A stretch of 64,000 nucleotides of DNA from a bacterium (GTDB lineage Bacteria; Actinomycetota; Acidimicrobiia; Spongiisociales; Spongiisociaceae), in NCBI GenBank assembly GCA_028820935.1, contig JAPPHZ010000045.1, positions 1 through 64,000 of the forward strand, read 5' to 3'. Shown in pieces: positions 16,064-24,566 of the stretch. Under the pieces are notes generated by a model. That model saw only the letters and a program-made list of their open reading frames with translations. It ran no database searches and was not told the DNA's origin. Each line of letters begins with the position of its first letter. Position 1 is the first letter of the stretch. The position numbers were made by a program, and so were the translations under genes.

Positions 16064-19000
16064 CTAGGCGGCCGATACGGTGCCGGCCGGAAGCCGGTTC
16101 ATGTCTCTGACCAGTGCCCTCGACGAGCCACCCGGCGCCATGGTCACCCCGTACAGCGTATCGGCCACCCTCACCGTGGCCTGCTGGTGGGTGATCAGCA
16201 CCAGCTGGGAGCAGGCCCGGAAGTCCTCCACCAACCTCAGGAAGCGTCCCAGGTTGGCTTCGTCGAGTGCGGCATCCACCTCGTCGAGGATGTGGAAGGG
16301 ACCGGGCCGGGCCTTGAAGACCGCGAACAGGAAGGCCAGCGCCGCCAGCGACCGCTCCCCGCCGGACAGCAGCGACAGCTTGCCGACCTTTTTGCCGAAC
16401 GGTTGCGCTCGTATCTCCACGCCCGCCTCGAGCGGATCCGCCGATCCTGTCAGCATCAACTCCCCACTGCCACCGGGGAAAAGAACCGAGAAGCAGTCCC
16501 GGTAGTGGCGCGCCGTGTCTTCGAAGGTCGTCCTGAAGAGCTCGTCCATCTCGGTGTCCAGGGCGTCGATCGCCTTCCTGATCTCCGATCTAGCCTGCTC
16601 GATGTCCGCCATCTGTTCGGTCAGGTGCCGGTATCGCAGGTCCAGTTCCCGGTACTCCTCGGCCGCGAGCCGGTTGATCGGACCCATCCGGGCCAGTGCC
16701 CGGGTGAGCTCCTCCACACGCGGCTCGGCACCGGGTCGCTGCTCCGGTGGCAGGCCGGCGGCCAGAGCCTCTTCCCTCGTGGAATCCGCGTCCCTCCGCA
16801 ACCGTTCCGCCACCGACTCTTCGCGCATCCCGACCTCGGCCACCGCGATCTCGAGCCTGCCCAGCCGGCTCCGGGCGGATTCCTGCTCCCGGTCCAGGGC
16901 TTCCGCACGGGTTCGAAGCGCGTTCACTTCGCCCGTCGAAGCCGTGGCCATCGCTCGCGACTGCTCGCGAAGCTCCACCAGCTCCCCCAGCCTGTGGCGG
17001 GCCACCTCCGCCACCCGCAGCGTCCAGCGCTCGATGTTGCGGGCACGCTCGAGACCGGCCTGCTCGGTGGTGGTGTCGACTCCATCCGCCAAACGCACCG
17101 TGACCGAGTCGACCCGGTCGGCCATCAGCCGGCGCCGCTCCGCCGCCGCCGCCAGGACCCGGACCGACTCCTCGCGCGCCGCGCGCGCCTCCGCCAGCCG
17201 GCTCTCGGCCGCCGCCCGCTGCCCGACCAGTATCTCGCCCGAATCACGGCCGGATGCCTCACCGGCTTCCGCTTCGGCGACCAGGTCGCGCAGTTCCGCG
17301 AGGCGACGCCCGGTCCTCTCCGCCGATCGGCGGGCCGCTGCCGTACGCTCCTCGAGGCGGGCAAGCTCCTCGGTCAGTGCGGTCTGCGCCCGGCGATTGC
17401 GCTCCAGCGCTCCGGTCAGGTCCTCATGTCGTGATCGGAGGGCGGTGGCCTCCGCCCGCGCGGACTCGTCATCCCGGCGAGCTGCTTCCATCCGGACCCT
17501 GGCCTCCGCCTCGGCCTCACGGGCGGCCTCCATCTCCCGGCCGGCCGACTCCGCAGCACGGCGGGCGGCGGCGACCATGTCCGGCGAACCCGCATCCGGA
17601 TCGGTCGGGTAGACGCCGAACCGGGTAATCAGGTCGCCCTCGGACGTGACCGCCCGCACCTCCGGCGCCTTCCGGACGATCTCCCATCCTTGGCTCCAGC
17701 TGTCGACCAGCAGGACGTCTCCGAGGAGCCCGGCCGCCACACCCGAACGGGCTACCGGCCCGAGCTGGTCGCCGAGCCTTTTCACTCCCCACCGGTCCGC
17801 CACCGACCGGGCCACCGACGCGCCCGGGTCGGCTTCCGGCACCACCAGGGGAACAGCCCCGTTACCCCCGGTCTTGATCCCGGCAACCACCGCCCCTACC
17901 GTCTCGGGACTGTCCACGACCATCGCCTCGGCCCACGCCCCCAGAGCCGCCGCTACCGGTCGCAGCAGCGGCTCCGGCACATCCAGGAGCTCGATCAGCT
18001 CGCCGAGCACCCCATCCGATACCTTGATCCGGTCCCGCGCTCGGGATGACGCCCCGCTGCGGGCCGCCAGGGCCTCCAGCCGGGCTCGCGCCGCCGCCTC
18101 ACGGGTCTCGACCGACCTGAGACGCTGTTCGCTGCGGGCCCACTCTGATTCTCGCCGGTGACGATCCTTGCCCCGGGCCCGTCCCAGCCGGCCGGAAGAG
18201 TCCAGCCGCTCCTCGACCGATTCCACCTCCCCGGCAAGCTGGTCGGCAAGGCGGGACTGCTGAGAGAGCCGGGAGCGGGCCTCGTCCGCCGCCCGCAGGT
18301 ACTCGGCGATACGGTCGGCATCCTTGCGGGCTGCCACTTCGCTCTTCCTGAGTGCCGACCTCACCATCTCCGTCCGGTTACCGGCCCGGAGATCTCCCTC
18401 GGCGGGCATTTCCCCTAGCCGAGCCTCGGCCATCTGCAGCTCCGCGTCACAGCGTTCCGCATCCTGGCGCGCCTGCTCCTCCCGGATGGTTGCCGAGTCC
18501 AGCTGGGCGGACAGCTCGACGGCCTGGTCGGTGAGACGCCGGTAGCCACTTTCCATCTCGCCGATCCGGTCGGCCAGCCCGCCGGCCCGCTCGTGCGCGA
18601 CCCGGGCGACACCGCCCAAACGGGCGGCAACGGTCCGCAGGTCGGCAATCTGCTCCCCGTACCGGTCCAACTCCGCCAGCAACCGCTCCGATCGATGCTC
18701 GGTGGTTTCGATCATCTCCCGGATCCGGCCCTGCTCGGACTCGCCGCGGGCGATCTGGCGCTCGATGCCGCTTCGCTCCCGGCCCAACTCCCGTTTCCGC
18801 CGCGAGAGGACGCGGAACTCCTCTCCACCGAGCCAGAGGCGGAGCGAGCGCAACTCGGAACGCAACTCCTCGTGCCGTTCCGCGTCGCGGACCTGTTTCC
18901 GCAACGGTCGTTTCCGCCGCTCCATCTCACCGGCGATGTCCCGAAGACGTACCGCATCGGCATCCGACTGTTCGAGCCGGCGGATGGCCTTCGCCTTCCG

Positions 19001-19561
19001 GATCCGGTGCTTGCGGATCCCGGCCGCATCCTCGATGATCTCCCGCCGCTGCGCGGGGCTCCCCCCCAGGACGGTGTCCAGCCTGCCCTGGCTCACGATC
19101 AGGTGCTGGCGCCTGCCCAACCCGCTGTCCGAGAGCAGCTCCTGGATGTCGAGCAGGCGGCACGGAGCTCCGTTGATCTCGTACTCCGAGGTACCGCCCT
19201 TGAACAACCGGCGGGTAACGGCGACCTCGTCGAGGTTGAGGGGGACGGACCGGTCGGTGTTGTCCATCACCAGCGTGACCTCCGCCCTCGAGTGGGCAGG
19301 TCGGTCGGCTGTGCCCGCGAACACCACGTCGTCCATCTGGTCGGCGCGCAGCGCCCGGGTGAACTGGGTGCCCAGCACCCACGACACCGCGTCCACGATG
19401 TTGGATTTCCCGGTCCCGTTGGGACCGACCACTACCGAGACGCCGGCTCCGAACTCCAGGAGGGTCCGGTCGGCGAACGACTTGAAACCGAGCAGCTTTA
19501 CCGACTTGAGGCGCAAGTCACATCCATGTGATTCCGGGATGGCAAGTTTAGCCGTGTTCAC
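16064..19561 (-). CDS. smc: Chromosome segregation ATPase SMC
   Basis: SMC organises and segregates the chromosome with ScpA/ScpB. It has the full layout: N-terminal Walker A VVGPNGTGKSNIVDAVSWVLG (about residue 43), a long Arg/Glu/Ala coiled coil, a hinge around residues 500-650 (with LLVDSWSQGWEI), a second coiled coil, and a C-terminal head with LSGGERSLAALAFLFAVF (signature) and FHILDEVDAALDEANLGRF (Walker B). The 1165-residue length is normal. The GTG at 19561 has no Shine-Dalgarno. An in-frame TTG at 19516 (LRLKSVKLLGFKSFAD) matches the usual family N-terminus and may be the true start. Confidence 0.96.
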   Translation of the reverse strand: MNTAKLAIPESHGCDLRLKSVKLLGFKSFADRTLLEFGAGVSVVVGPNGTGKSNIVDAVSWVLGTQFTRALRADQMDDVVFAGTADRPAHSRAEVTLVMDNTDRSVPLNLDEVAVTRRLFKGGTSEYEINGAPCRLLDIQELLSDSGLGRRQHLIVSQGRLDTVLGGSPAQRREIIEDAAGIRKHRIRKAKAIRRLEQSDADAVRLRDIAGEMERRKRPLRKQVRDAERHEELRSELRSLRLWLGGEEFRVLSRRKRELGRERSGIERQIARGESEQGRIREMIETTEHRSERLLAELDRYGEQIADLRTVAARLGGVARVAHERAGGLADRIGEMESGYRRLTDQAVELSAQLDSATIREEQARQDAERCDAELQMAEARLGEMPAEGDLRAGNRTEMVRSALRKSEVAARKDADRIAEYLRAADEARSRLSQQSRLADQLAGEVESVEERLDSSGRLGRARGKDRHRRESEWARSEQRLRSVETREAAARARLEALAARSGASSRARDRIKVSDGVLGELIELLDVPEPLLRPVAAALGAWAEAMVVDSPETVGAVVAGIKTGGNGAVPLVVPEADPGASVARSVADRWGVKRLGDQLGPVARSGVAAGLLGDVLLVDSWSQGWEIVRKAPEVRAVTSEGDLITRFGVYPTDPDAGSPDMVAAARRAAESAGREMEAAREAEAEARVRMEAARRDDESARAEATALRSRHEDLTGALERNRRAQTALTEELARLEERTAAARRSAERTGRRLAELRDLVAEAEAGEASGRDSGEILVGQRAAAESRLAEARAAREESVRVLAAAAERRRLMADRVDSVTVRLADGVDTTTEQAGLERARNIERWTLRVAEVARHRLGELVELREQSRAMATASTGEVNALRTRAEALDREQESARSRLGRLEIAVAEVGMREESVAERLRRDADSTREEALAAGLPPEQRPGAEPRVEELTRALARMGPINRLAAEEYRELDLRYRHLTEQMADIEQARSEIRKAIDALDTEMDELFRTTFEDTARHYRDCFSVLFPGGSGELMLTGSADPLEAGVEIRAQPFGKKVGKLSLLSGGERSLAALAFLFAVFKARPGPFHILDEVDAALDEANLGRFLRLVEDFRACSQLVLITHQQATVRVADTLYGVTMAPGGSSRALVRDMNRLPAGTVSAA

Positions 19562-19620
19562 GGGGAATCAGTGTTTCGCGCCGCTCTTCCAGGGCAGCGG
19601 GTCCTCCGCGGGCTCGGGTG

Positions 19621-20451
19621 TCAGGCCTGGCAGGCCGGGCACCGGTGGGAGGACCGGCCGTTGATCCTCGCTCTCACGATCAGCGCGCCGCAGCGCCGGC
19701 ACGGCTTCCCCTCCCGGCCGTACACCGACAAATACTCGAGGTGCCGGCCGGCCCTTCCGTCGGGGAGCAGGTAGGCGAGGTCGTCGAGGGATGTTCCCCC
19801 GTGCGCGAGACCATCCGCCAGCACCCGCCCGATGGCCCTGCGAATCGCGCCCACCTCGGCCAGGCTCAGGGAGCCGGCCGGCCGGTCACCGGAGATGGCG
19901 GCCGCGAACAACACCTCATCGGCGTATATGTTGCCCAGTCCGGCCAGGAAGCGCTGGTCCAGGAGCAAGGTCTTGGTAGCCACGCGACGGCCGGCAGCCT
20001 TCGAAGCCAGCTCCCGGGGAGAAGGGAGCGCGTCCAACGCGTCGGGACCGAGACGGGCGATGCTCGACGCGGCCAGCTCGTCGGGCGTGAGCACGGCCGT
20101 GAAGCCGAAGGTGCGCGGGTCCACCATCCGGACCTCGTGACCGGCATCCGTCCGTACCACCACCCGCGTGTGAGGATGCGGGGGCGCCTCACCGGCGGTT
20201 ATCGACATCCGGCCCGACATGCCCAGGTGGAACACCCAGGTGAGACCCTCTCCCATCGCGATGAGCAGGAACTTCCCCGTGCGGCGCAGCTCACCCACCA
20301 CCTTGCCCCGCAGCCTGGCCACGAAGTCAGCCGGATCCGGTTGGCGCCGTAGCATCCGGGGATGGAGAACCTCCACCGTCACGACCGAACGGCCGGCCAG
20401 AACCGGCACGAGCCCGCGCCGGGTGGTCTCGACCTCGGGAAGTTCAGGCAC
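19621..20451 (-). CDS. mutM: Formamidopyrimidine-DNA glycosylase (Fpg/MutM)
   Basis: It excises 8-oxoguanine and formamidopyrimidines and nicks the abasic site. After start-Met removal the N-terminal PELPEVETTRRGL supplies the catalytic Pro and Glu. The C-terminal zinc finger is CRRCGALIVRARINGRSSHRCPAC. LGNIYADEVLF marks the helix-two-turn-helix. The length is 276 residues. The GTG start overlaps the 3' end of rnc by 8 bp. The order rnc-mutM-smc-ftsY is widespread in Actinomycetota. Confidence 0.96.
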   Translation of the reverse strand: MPELPEVETTRRGLVPVLAGRSVVTVEVLHPRMLRRQPDPADFVARLRGKVVGELRRTGKFLLIAMGEGLTWVFHLGMSGRMSITAGEAPPHPHTRVVVRTDAGHEVRMVDPRTFGFTAVLTPDELAASSIARLGPDALDALPSPRELASKAAGRRVATKTLLLDQRFLAGLGNIYADEVLFAAAISGDRPAGSLSLAEVGAIRRAIGRVLADGLAHGGTSLDDLAYLLPDGRAGRHLEYLSVYGREGKPCRRCGALIVRARINGRSSHRCPACQA

Positions 20452-21130
20452 CCTCGTGGCGCAGTTTGCTCAGGGCTTGACGGGCCGCGGACTGCTCGGC
20501 CTCTCGCTTGGACCGGCCGGACCCCGACCCCAACTCCTCGTCCCCGACCGAGACCCGGGCGGTGAAGAGCCTCTCGTGGTCGGGTCCGGCGCCCGTGACC
20601 GTGTACCGCACCTCGTGCGCGGCGCTACCGAGTTCCACGTTAAGGCGGCTCTTGTAGTCACTCCTGCCCGGTGATTCCGCCTCGGTCGTGATGCGCTCCT
20701 CCCAGATCCGCATGACCAGATCGCGGGCCACATCCAGACCGCCATCGAGATACACGGCGCCTATGACAGCTTCCATGGCGTCGGCCAGGATGGAGGGCTT
20801 GCTCCGGCCACCGGTCGCCTCCTCACCCTTGTCGAGAGCCAGGTAGCGGCCCAGCCCCAACCCGTCGGCCATCCGGTGAAGGACATCCCGGTTGACCACC
20901 GATGCCCGGAGTTTGGCCATCTGCCCCTCGGACAGGCATGGGTATTCGTGGAAGATGAAGTCGGTGACCACCAGCTGCAGGATGGTGTCGCCCAGGAACT
21001 CCAGACGCTCGTTGGAAGGCCCCTCACCGGTCTCGGCAACCCATGACCGGTGGCGCAGGGCCTCGTCCAGATGGCCGGGATCGCCAAAGCGGTACTCGAG
21101 GGCCGATTCGAGGCCGCCGCTGCCGGTCAC
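20444..21130 (-). CDS. rnc: Ribonuclease III
   Basis: It cleaves double-stranded RNA in rRNA and mRNA processing. The RNase III signature is NERLEFLGDTILQLVVTDFIF (about residue 43) with the second acidic site near DAMEAVIGAVYLDGG (about 115). A C-terminal double-stranded-RNA-binding domain follows (KSRLNVELGSAAHEVRYTV and onward). I chose GTG 21130 because it overlaps the plsX stop (GTGA) and gives 228 residues, a normal length. An upstream ATG at 21286 would add about 52 residues read from inside plsX. Confidence 0.95.
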   Translation of the reverse strand: MTGSGGLESALEYRFGDPGHLDEALRHRSWVAETGEGPSNERLEFLGDTILQLVVTDFIFHEYPCLSEGQMAKLRASVVNRDVLHRMADGLGLGRYLALDKGEEATGGRSKPSILADAMEAVIGAVYLDGGLDVARDLVMRIWEERITTEAESPGRSDYKSRLNVELGSAAHEVRYTVTGAGPDHERLFTARVSVGDEELGSGSGRSKREAEQSAARQALSKLRHEGA

Positions 21131-22107
21131 GAGCGGGCCAGCCCCCGCTCCATCCGTTCGGCCAGACCGCCCTTGACGCCTTCGGCAGCCAGCCGGATGG
21201 CGTTGAAAACGGCATTTCGTGACGACGATCCATGGCCGATCACGACGCCGGCCCTGGTTCCTAGGAGATAGGCCCCCCCGGCACACAACTCGGGATCGAT
21301 AATCATCCGGACCTCTTCGATGACACTCGTCATGTCTCCGGGACTGCCGCTCGGATGGCGCCCGAACGCATCGCTCACCAGCGCGAGGACCAGACCGGCC
21401 GTCCCTTCCATCGCCTTCAGCACCACGTTGCCCGTGAACCCGTCGGTGACCACGACATCGGCCACGTCGCCGGGTATGTCACCGCCCTCGACGTTGCCCA
21501 CGAAGTTGACCGGGGCTTCCTCCAGCAGCCCGAACGCGGACCGTTCCACCTCACGACCCTTGGAGGGCTCCTCCCCGATATTGAGCAAGCCCACCCGGGG
21601 CCGGTCGATCCCGTAGACGATCTCGGCCACCAGCGCGCCCATGACCGCGAAGCGGACGAGATGAACCGGCCTCACCTCCAGATTGGCGCCCGCGTCGAGT
21701 ATCAAGGTCGGGAGTCCGGTCGCGCGGGGAATCGGTGTGGCGATGGCAGGACGCTGGACGCCTTCGAGACGCCCGATGACGATGGAAGCCGCCGTCATGG
21801 TCGCGCCGGTCGATCCGGCCGATACCAGGGCGTCGGCATCCCCTGACGCCACCAATCGGGCCGCCACCATGATCGACGAACGAGGCTTGTCCCTCACCGC
21901 CTTGCCGGGATCCTCGCCCATCCCCACCACATCCGGAGCGTGGACCACCTCGAGGTCGGGGCGGGTTGCCTTCAGCTCAGGCTCGATGACCTCCCTGTCG
22001 CCCACCAGCACCAACTCGTGCCCGGCGCCGGCGGCCATGATCGCTCCGGCCACGATCTCGGCAGGACCGCGATCCGTTCCCATGACGTCGAGAGCTATCC
22101 GTGCCAA
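21127..22107 (-). CDS. plsX: Phosphate acyltransferase PlsX
   Basis: PlsX converts acyl-ACP to acyl-phosphate for phosphatidic-acid synthesis. The N-terminus ARIALDVMGTDRGPAEIVAGA and the blocks SAGSTGATMTAASIVIGRLEGVQRPAIATPIP and VVTDGFTGNVVLKAMEGTA are characteristic. The length is 326 residues. The start is TTG at 22107. Transcription continues from rpmF, 46 bp upstream, the classic yceD-rpmF-plsX order, and its stop overlaps rnc. Confidence 0.95.
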   Translation of the reverse strand: MARIALDVMGTDRGPAEIVAGAIMAAGAGHELVLVGDREVIEPELKATRPDLEVVHAPDVVGMGEDPGKAVRDKPRSSIMVAARLVASGDADALVSAGSTGATMTAASIVIGRLEGVQRPAIATPIPRATGLPTLILDAGANLEVRPVHLVRFAVMGALVAEIVYGIDRPRVGLLNIGEEPSKGREVERSAFGLLEEAPVNFVGNVEGGDIPGDVADVVVTDGFTGNVVLKAMEGTAGLVLALVSDAFGRHPSGSPGDMTSVIEEVRMIIDPELCAGGAYLLGTRAGVVIGHGSSSRNAVFNAIRLAAEGVKGGLAERMERGLARS

Positions 22108-22153
22108 GGGGGTCTCGCGCCGCCCGGACTATCGGCACCGACCCGTGCCGGTC

Positions 22154-22345
22154 TCAGCTGTAGGTCTCCACCACCGTTCGACCGCGGTAGGTGCCGCAAC
22201 CCCCCGGACCGACACACGCGCGGTGCGGTAGTTTCGGGCCTCCGCACCGATCGCAGGTGACGGTGCGAACCGGGCGCATCTTCATCGCCTCCGCCTTCCG
22301 CCGGCGAGTGCGGGAGCGCGACATCTTCTTCTTGGGTACTGCCAT
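22154..22345 (-). CDS. rpmF: 50S ribosomal protein L32
   Basis: L32 is a small zinc-ribbon ribosomal protein. The 63 residues start MAVPKKKMSRSRTRRR. Two Cys pairs are usual in the zinc-binding form. Here CDRC is followed by a variant C-terminal half, HRACVGPGGCGTYRGRTVV, with two more Cys, so zinc binding is plausible. It sits between yceD and plsX as in most bacteria. The start has AGGTGT upstream. Confidence 0.96.
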   Translation of the reverse strand: MAVPKKKMSRSRTRRRKAEAMKMRPVRTVTCDRCGGPKLPHRACVGPGGCGTYRGRTVVETYS

Positions 22346-22391
22346 GACACACCTCTTGGATCATGGACGGAAGGATCCGCCCCTCTACCGA

Positions 22392-22907
22392 TCACGCCGT
22401 CTCGAACGGGACCTCCAGCAGGGCTTCCAGCGTGGCGAACGGAGACTCACGAGTCTCGGAGTGTCCCTGGCAGGAACCCTCGTTCAGATCGGCACCGCAC
22501 ACCGGACAAAGACCCCGGCAGGACTCTGAGCATAGCGGTACCAGCGGCACCGACAGGCATAGCTCGTCATGGAGGACGCCGGAGAGGTCGATGTCTCCCT
22601 CCGGGCCGATCGCCGGCATGTCCTCGCTGGCCTCTTCACCGTAGGCCTGCCGTACCGGAGCCTCGGCCTCGAAGGCGACCGGATCCAGGCAGCGGTTGCA
22701 ACGGAGCACCATCTCCGCCCGGGCAGTGCCGCGTACCCAAACACCACCCGCCATCGCCTCGAGTCGCAGGTCCGCCGTGACCGGGCCACACTGCTCGACC
22801 TGGTCCAGTGCCGGCTCCACCTGCCCGGAAAGGGTGACCTGCCGGGTGGAACCGGGGCGGGCGACCAGACCGGAGACGTTGACCACGAAGGTGCTCATAG
22901 ACTTCAT
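22392..22907 (-). CDS. yceD: DUF177/YceD family protein, 23S rRNA accumulation
   Basis: This 171-residue protein belongs to the YceD family, which is linked to 23S rRNA accumulation and nearly always precedes rpmF. It has the central CNRCLDPV pair and the C-terminal cysteine block LCSESCRGLCPVCGADLN, a likely metal site. The first Met at 22907 and another at 22898 (MSTFVVNVSG) are both possible starts; the second fits the family N-terminus better. The biochemical role is not established beyond genetic association. Confidence 0.88.
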   Translation of the reverse strand: MKSMSTFVVNVSGLVARPGSTRQVTLSGQVEPALDQVEQCGPVTADLRLEAMAGGVWVRGTARAEMVLRCNRCLDPVAFEAEAPVRQAYGEEASEDMPAIGPEGDIDLSGVLHDELCLSVPLVPLCSESCRGLCPVCGADLNEGSCQGHSETRESPFATLEALLEVPFETA

Positions 22908-22942
22908 CGGATACCGGTACCCGTCGTGGTGAGGGGATTCCC

Positions 22943-23467
22943 CTATCCGATCGAGCGGGTCTGGTGGAGTTCGGACCGCATGGAGCGCACCTGGTCGAGC
23001 ACTCTCATCAGCACGTCCTCGAGCCGGGACAGCCGATCCTCGGCATAGTCCTCGGCCTCCAGCCTGATCCTATGGGACATGTCCTCGGCCCGGCGGACCA
23101 GGATATTGGCCTCCTCGGTGGCCTCGGCGATGATGTTGGTGTTCGAGACCATCTCCTTGGCCCGGTGGCGAGCCTGCTCGATTACCTCCCGGGCCTTCTC
23201 GTTGGTACGGGCGATGAAGGTGTCCCGCTCCCGCACCATCCATCGGGCCTGCCGCATCTCATCCGGGAGCCGATCCGCCAGGAGTTCGAGAACGGTGAGC
23301 ATCTGCTCCCGATCTATCAGCACCTTGCCCGATCCGGGGATGGCCTTGGCCTCGGAAAGCGCCATGACCATTTCCGAAACCAGTTCGTTCAACTCTCCCA
23401 CCGTGGCGGGCGAAGTGGGGGACGTCACCCCCTGCGTACCGACCTCAGGCTCACGATCACCGATCAT
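22943..23467 (-). CDS. Coiled-coil protein related to DivIVA/SepIVA-type cell-division proteins
   Basis: The 174-residue product has no enzymatic motif. Residues about 60-165 form a long charged helix (RQARWMVRERDTFIARTNEKAREVIEQARHRAKEMV, then EEANILVRRAEDMSHRIRLEAEDYAEDRLSRLEDVLMRV). This resembles actinobacterial SepIVA/DivIVA-like coiled coils encoded next to coaD and rpmF. The start ATG 23467 overlaps the coaD stop as ATGA, which is why I prefer it to the Met three codons upstream. A role in polar growth or division is inference from family and context. Confidence 0.75.
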   Translation of the reverse strand: MIGDREPEVGTQGVTSPTSPATVGELNELVSEMVMALSEAKAIPGSGKVLIDREQMLTVLELLADRLPDEMRQARWMVRERDTFIARTNEKAREVIEQARHRAKEMVSNTNIIAEATEEANILVRRAEDMSHRIRLEAEDYAEDRLSRLEDVLMRVLDQVRSMRSELHQTRSIG

Positions 23468-23946
23468 TCTGACCACCGTTCCTTCATCAAATCTGCCACG
23501 CGCCCGGGAACCAGGCCGGAGACCGAACCGCCCAGACTCCCCACTTCCTTCACCAATGACGAGGAAAGATAGGCGTGTTCCGGGCTGGTAGGGATGAACA
23601 CCGTATCTATTCCCGACAGGCCGTGGTTCATCTGGGCCATCTGGAGTTCGTAATCGAAGTCCGACACGGCCCGGAGTCCCTTGACGATCACGCTCACACC
23701 TTGGGCCCTGGCGAAGTCGACCAGTAGCCCGTCAAAGGCGACCACCTCCGCCCTGAGTTCTGCGGCTAGGAGATCGCGCAGCATCTCGACCCGTTCCTCG
23801 GACGAGAACATGGGTCTCTTGGACACGTTGCGGATGACCGCCACCACCACCGTCTCGAACAGGGACAGGCTTCGCCGGATAACATCCATGTGGCCGTTGG
23901 TGGGCGGATCGAAGCTACCGGGGCAGACCGCCTTTGCCACCCTCAT
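23464..23946 (-). CDS. coaD: Phosphopantetheine adenylyltransferase
   Basis: It makes dephospho-CoA from 4'-phosphopantetheine and ATP. The nucleotidyltransferase motif is VCPGSFDPPTNGHMDVIRRSL at the N-terminus, and the C-terminal ISSTS-like block reads LSSSLVKEVGSLGG. I set the start at ATG 23946, preceded by GAGG. This gives 160 residues, the normal CoaD length; the open frame extends upstream into rsmD without homology. It lies 34 bp below rsmD, the common rsmD-coaD pairing. Confidence 0.95.
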   Translation of the reverse strand: MRVAKAVCPGSFDPPTNGHMDVIRRSLSLFETVVVAVIRNVSKRPMFSSEERVEMLRDLLAAELRAEVVAFDGLLVDFARAQGVSVIVKGLRAVSDFDYELQMAQMNHGLSGIDTVFIPTSPEHAYLSSSLVKEVGSLGGSVSGLVPGRVADLMKERWSE

Positions 23947-23980
23947 CACCTCGCCGTTTCTCGCGGTTTCGGGGTTAAAT

Positions 23981-24553
23981 CTAACCGGAAACCCGCCGGA
24001 CCTGTTGATAGCGCCATATCCGGGCGGTTCCGTAAGCACGCGTCCGGGCCGGCCGGAGCCCGGGCGCCTCGGGCCGTCGCTCTCCGCGCAGGCGATGTAG
24101 CACCAATGATCCCCGGTCACGGAGCAATCGTGCTGTCGCGGCCATCTGTTGCTCCACGCGCGCGATCGAAAGCTCGTAGGGGGGATCCATGAATACAAGC
24201 GTGAACCGGATGGACGGACCCTCAGCATGACCGGCTGTCACCGAGGCGAGATAGTCGTCAACTCCTCGGGCAACCACCTCACCCCCCAGTCCCACCGCGC
24301 CGATGTTGGCGCGCAGGGCCCGAAGGGCGGCTCGATCCCGCTCCACGAACACCGCCGTGGCCGCGCCCCGGCTGAGCGCCTCCAACCCCAACGAACCGGT
24401 TCCGGCGTACAGGTCGAGGACATCGGCGCCCAGGATAGACGAGGCGATGGACGAGAAGACAGCCTCGCGGGCGCGTCCGGTCATCGGACGGGTACCCGTG
24501 CCGGAAGGCGTCTTGAGGACCCTGCCCTTCGCGACACCGGCGATAATCCTCAT
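23981..24553 (-). CDS. rsmD: 16S rRNA (guanine-966-N2)-methyltransferase RsmD
   Basis: It methylates G966 of 16S rRNA using S-adenosylmethionine. The N-terminus MRIIAGVAKGRVLKTPSGTGTRPMTGRAREAVFS is diagnostic. The SAM site is VLDLYAGTGSLGLEALSRGA (about residue 45). The catalytic motif is VFMDPPYEL (about 120). The length is 190 residues. It is 13 bp downstream of recG and probably cotranscribed with it. Confidence 0.96.
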   Translation of the reverse strand: MRIIAGVAKGRVLKTPSGTGTRPMTGRAREAVFSSIASSILGADVLDLYAGTGSLGLEALSRGAATAVFVERDRAALRALRANIGAVGLGGEVVARGVDDYLASVTAGHAEGPSIRFTLVFMDPPYELSIARVEQQMAATARLLRDRGSLVLHRLRGERRPEAPGLRPARTRAYGTARIWRYQQVRRVSG

Positions 24554-24566
24554 GGCCGGCGCGAGC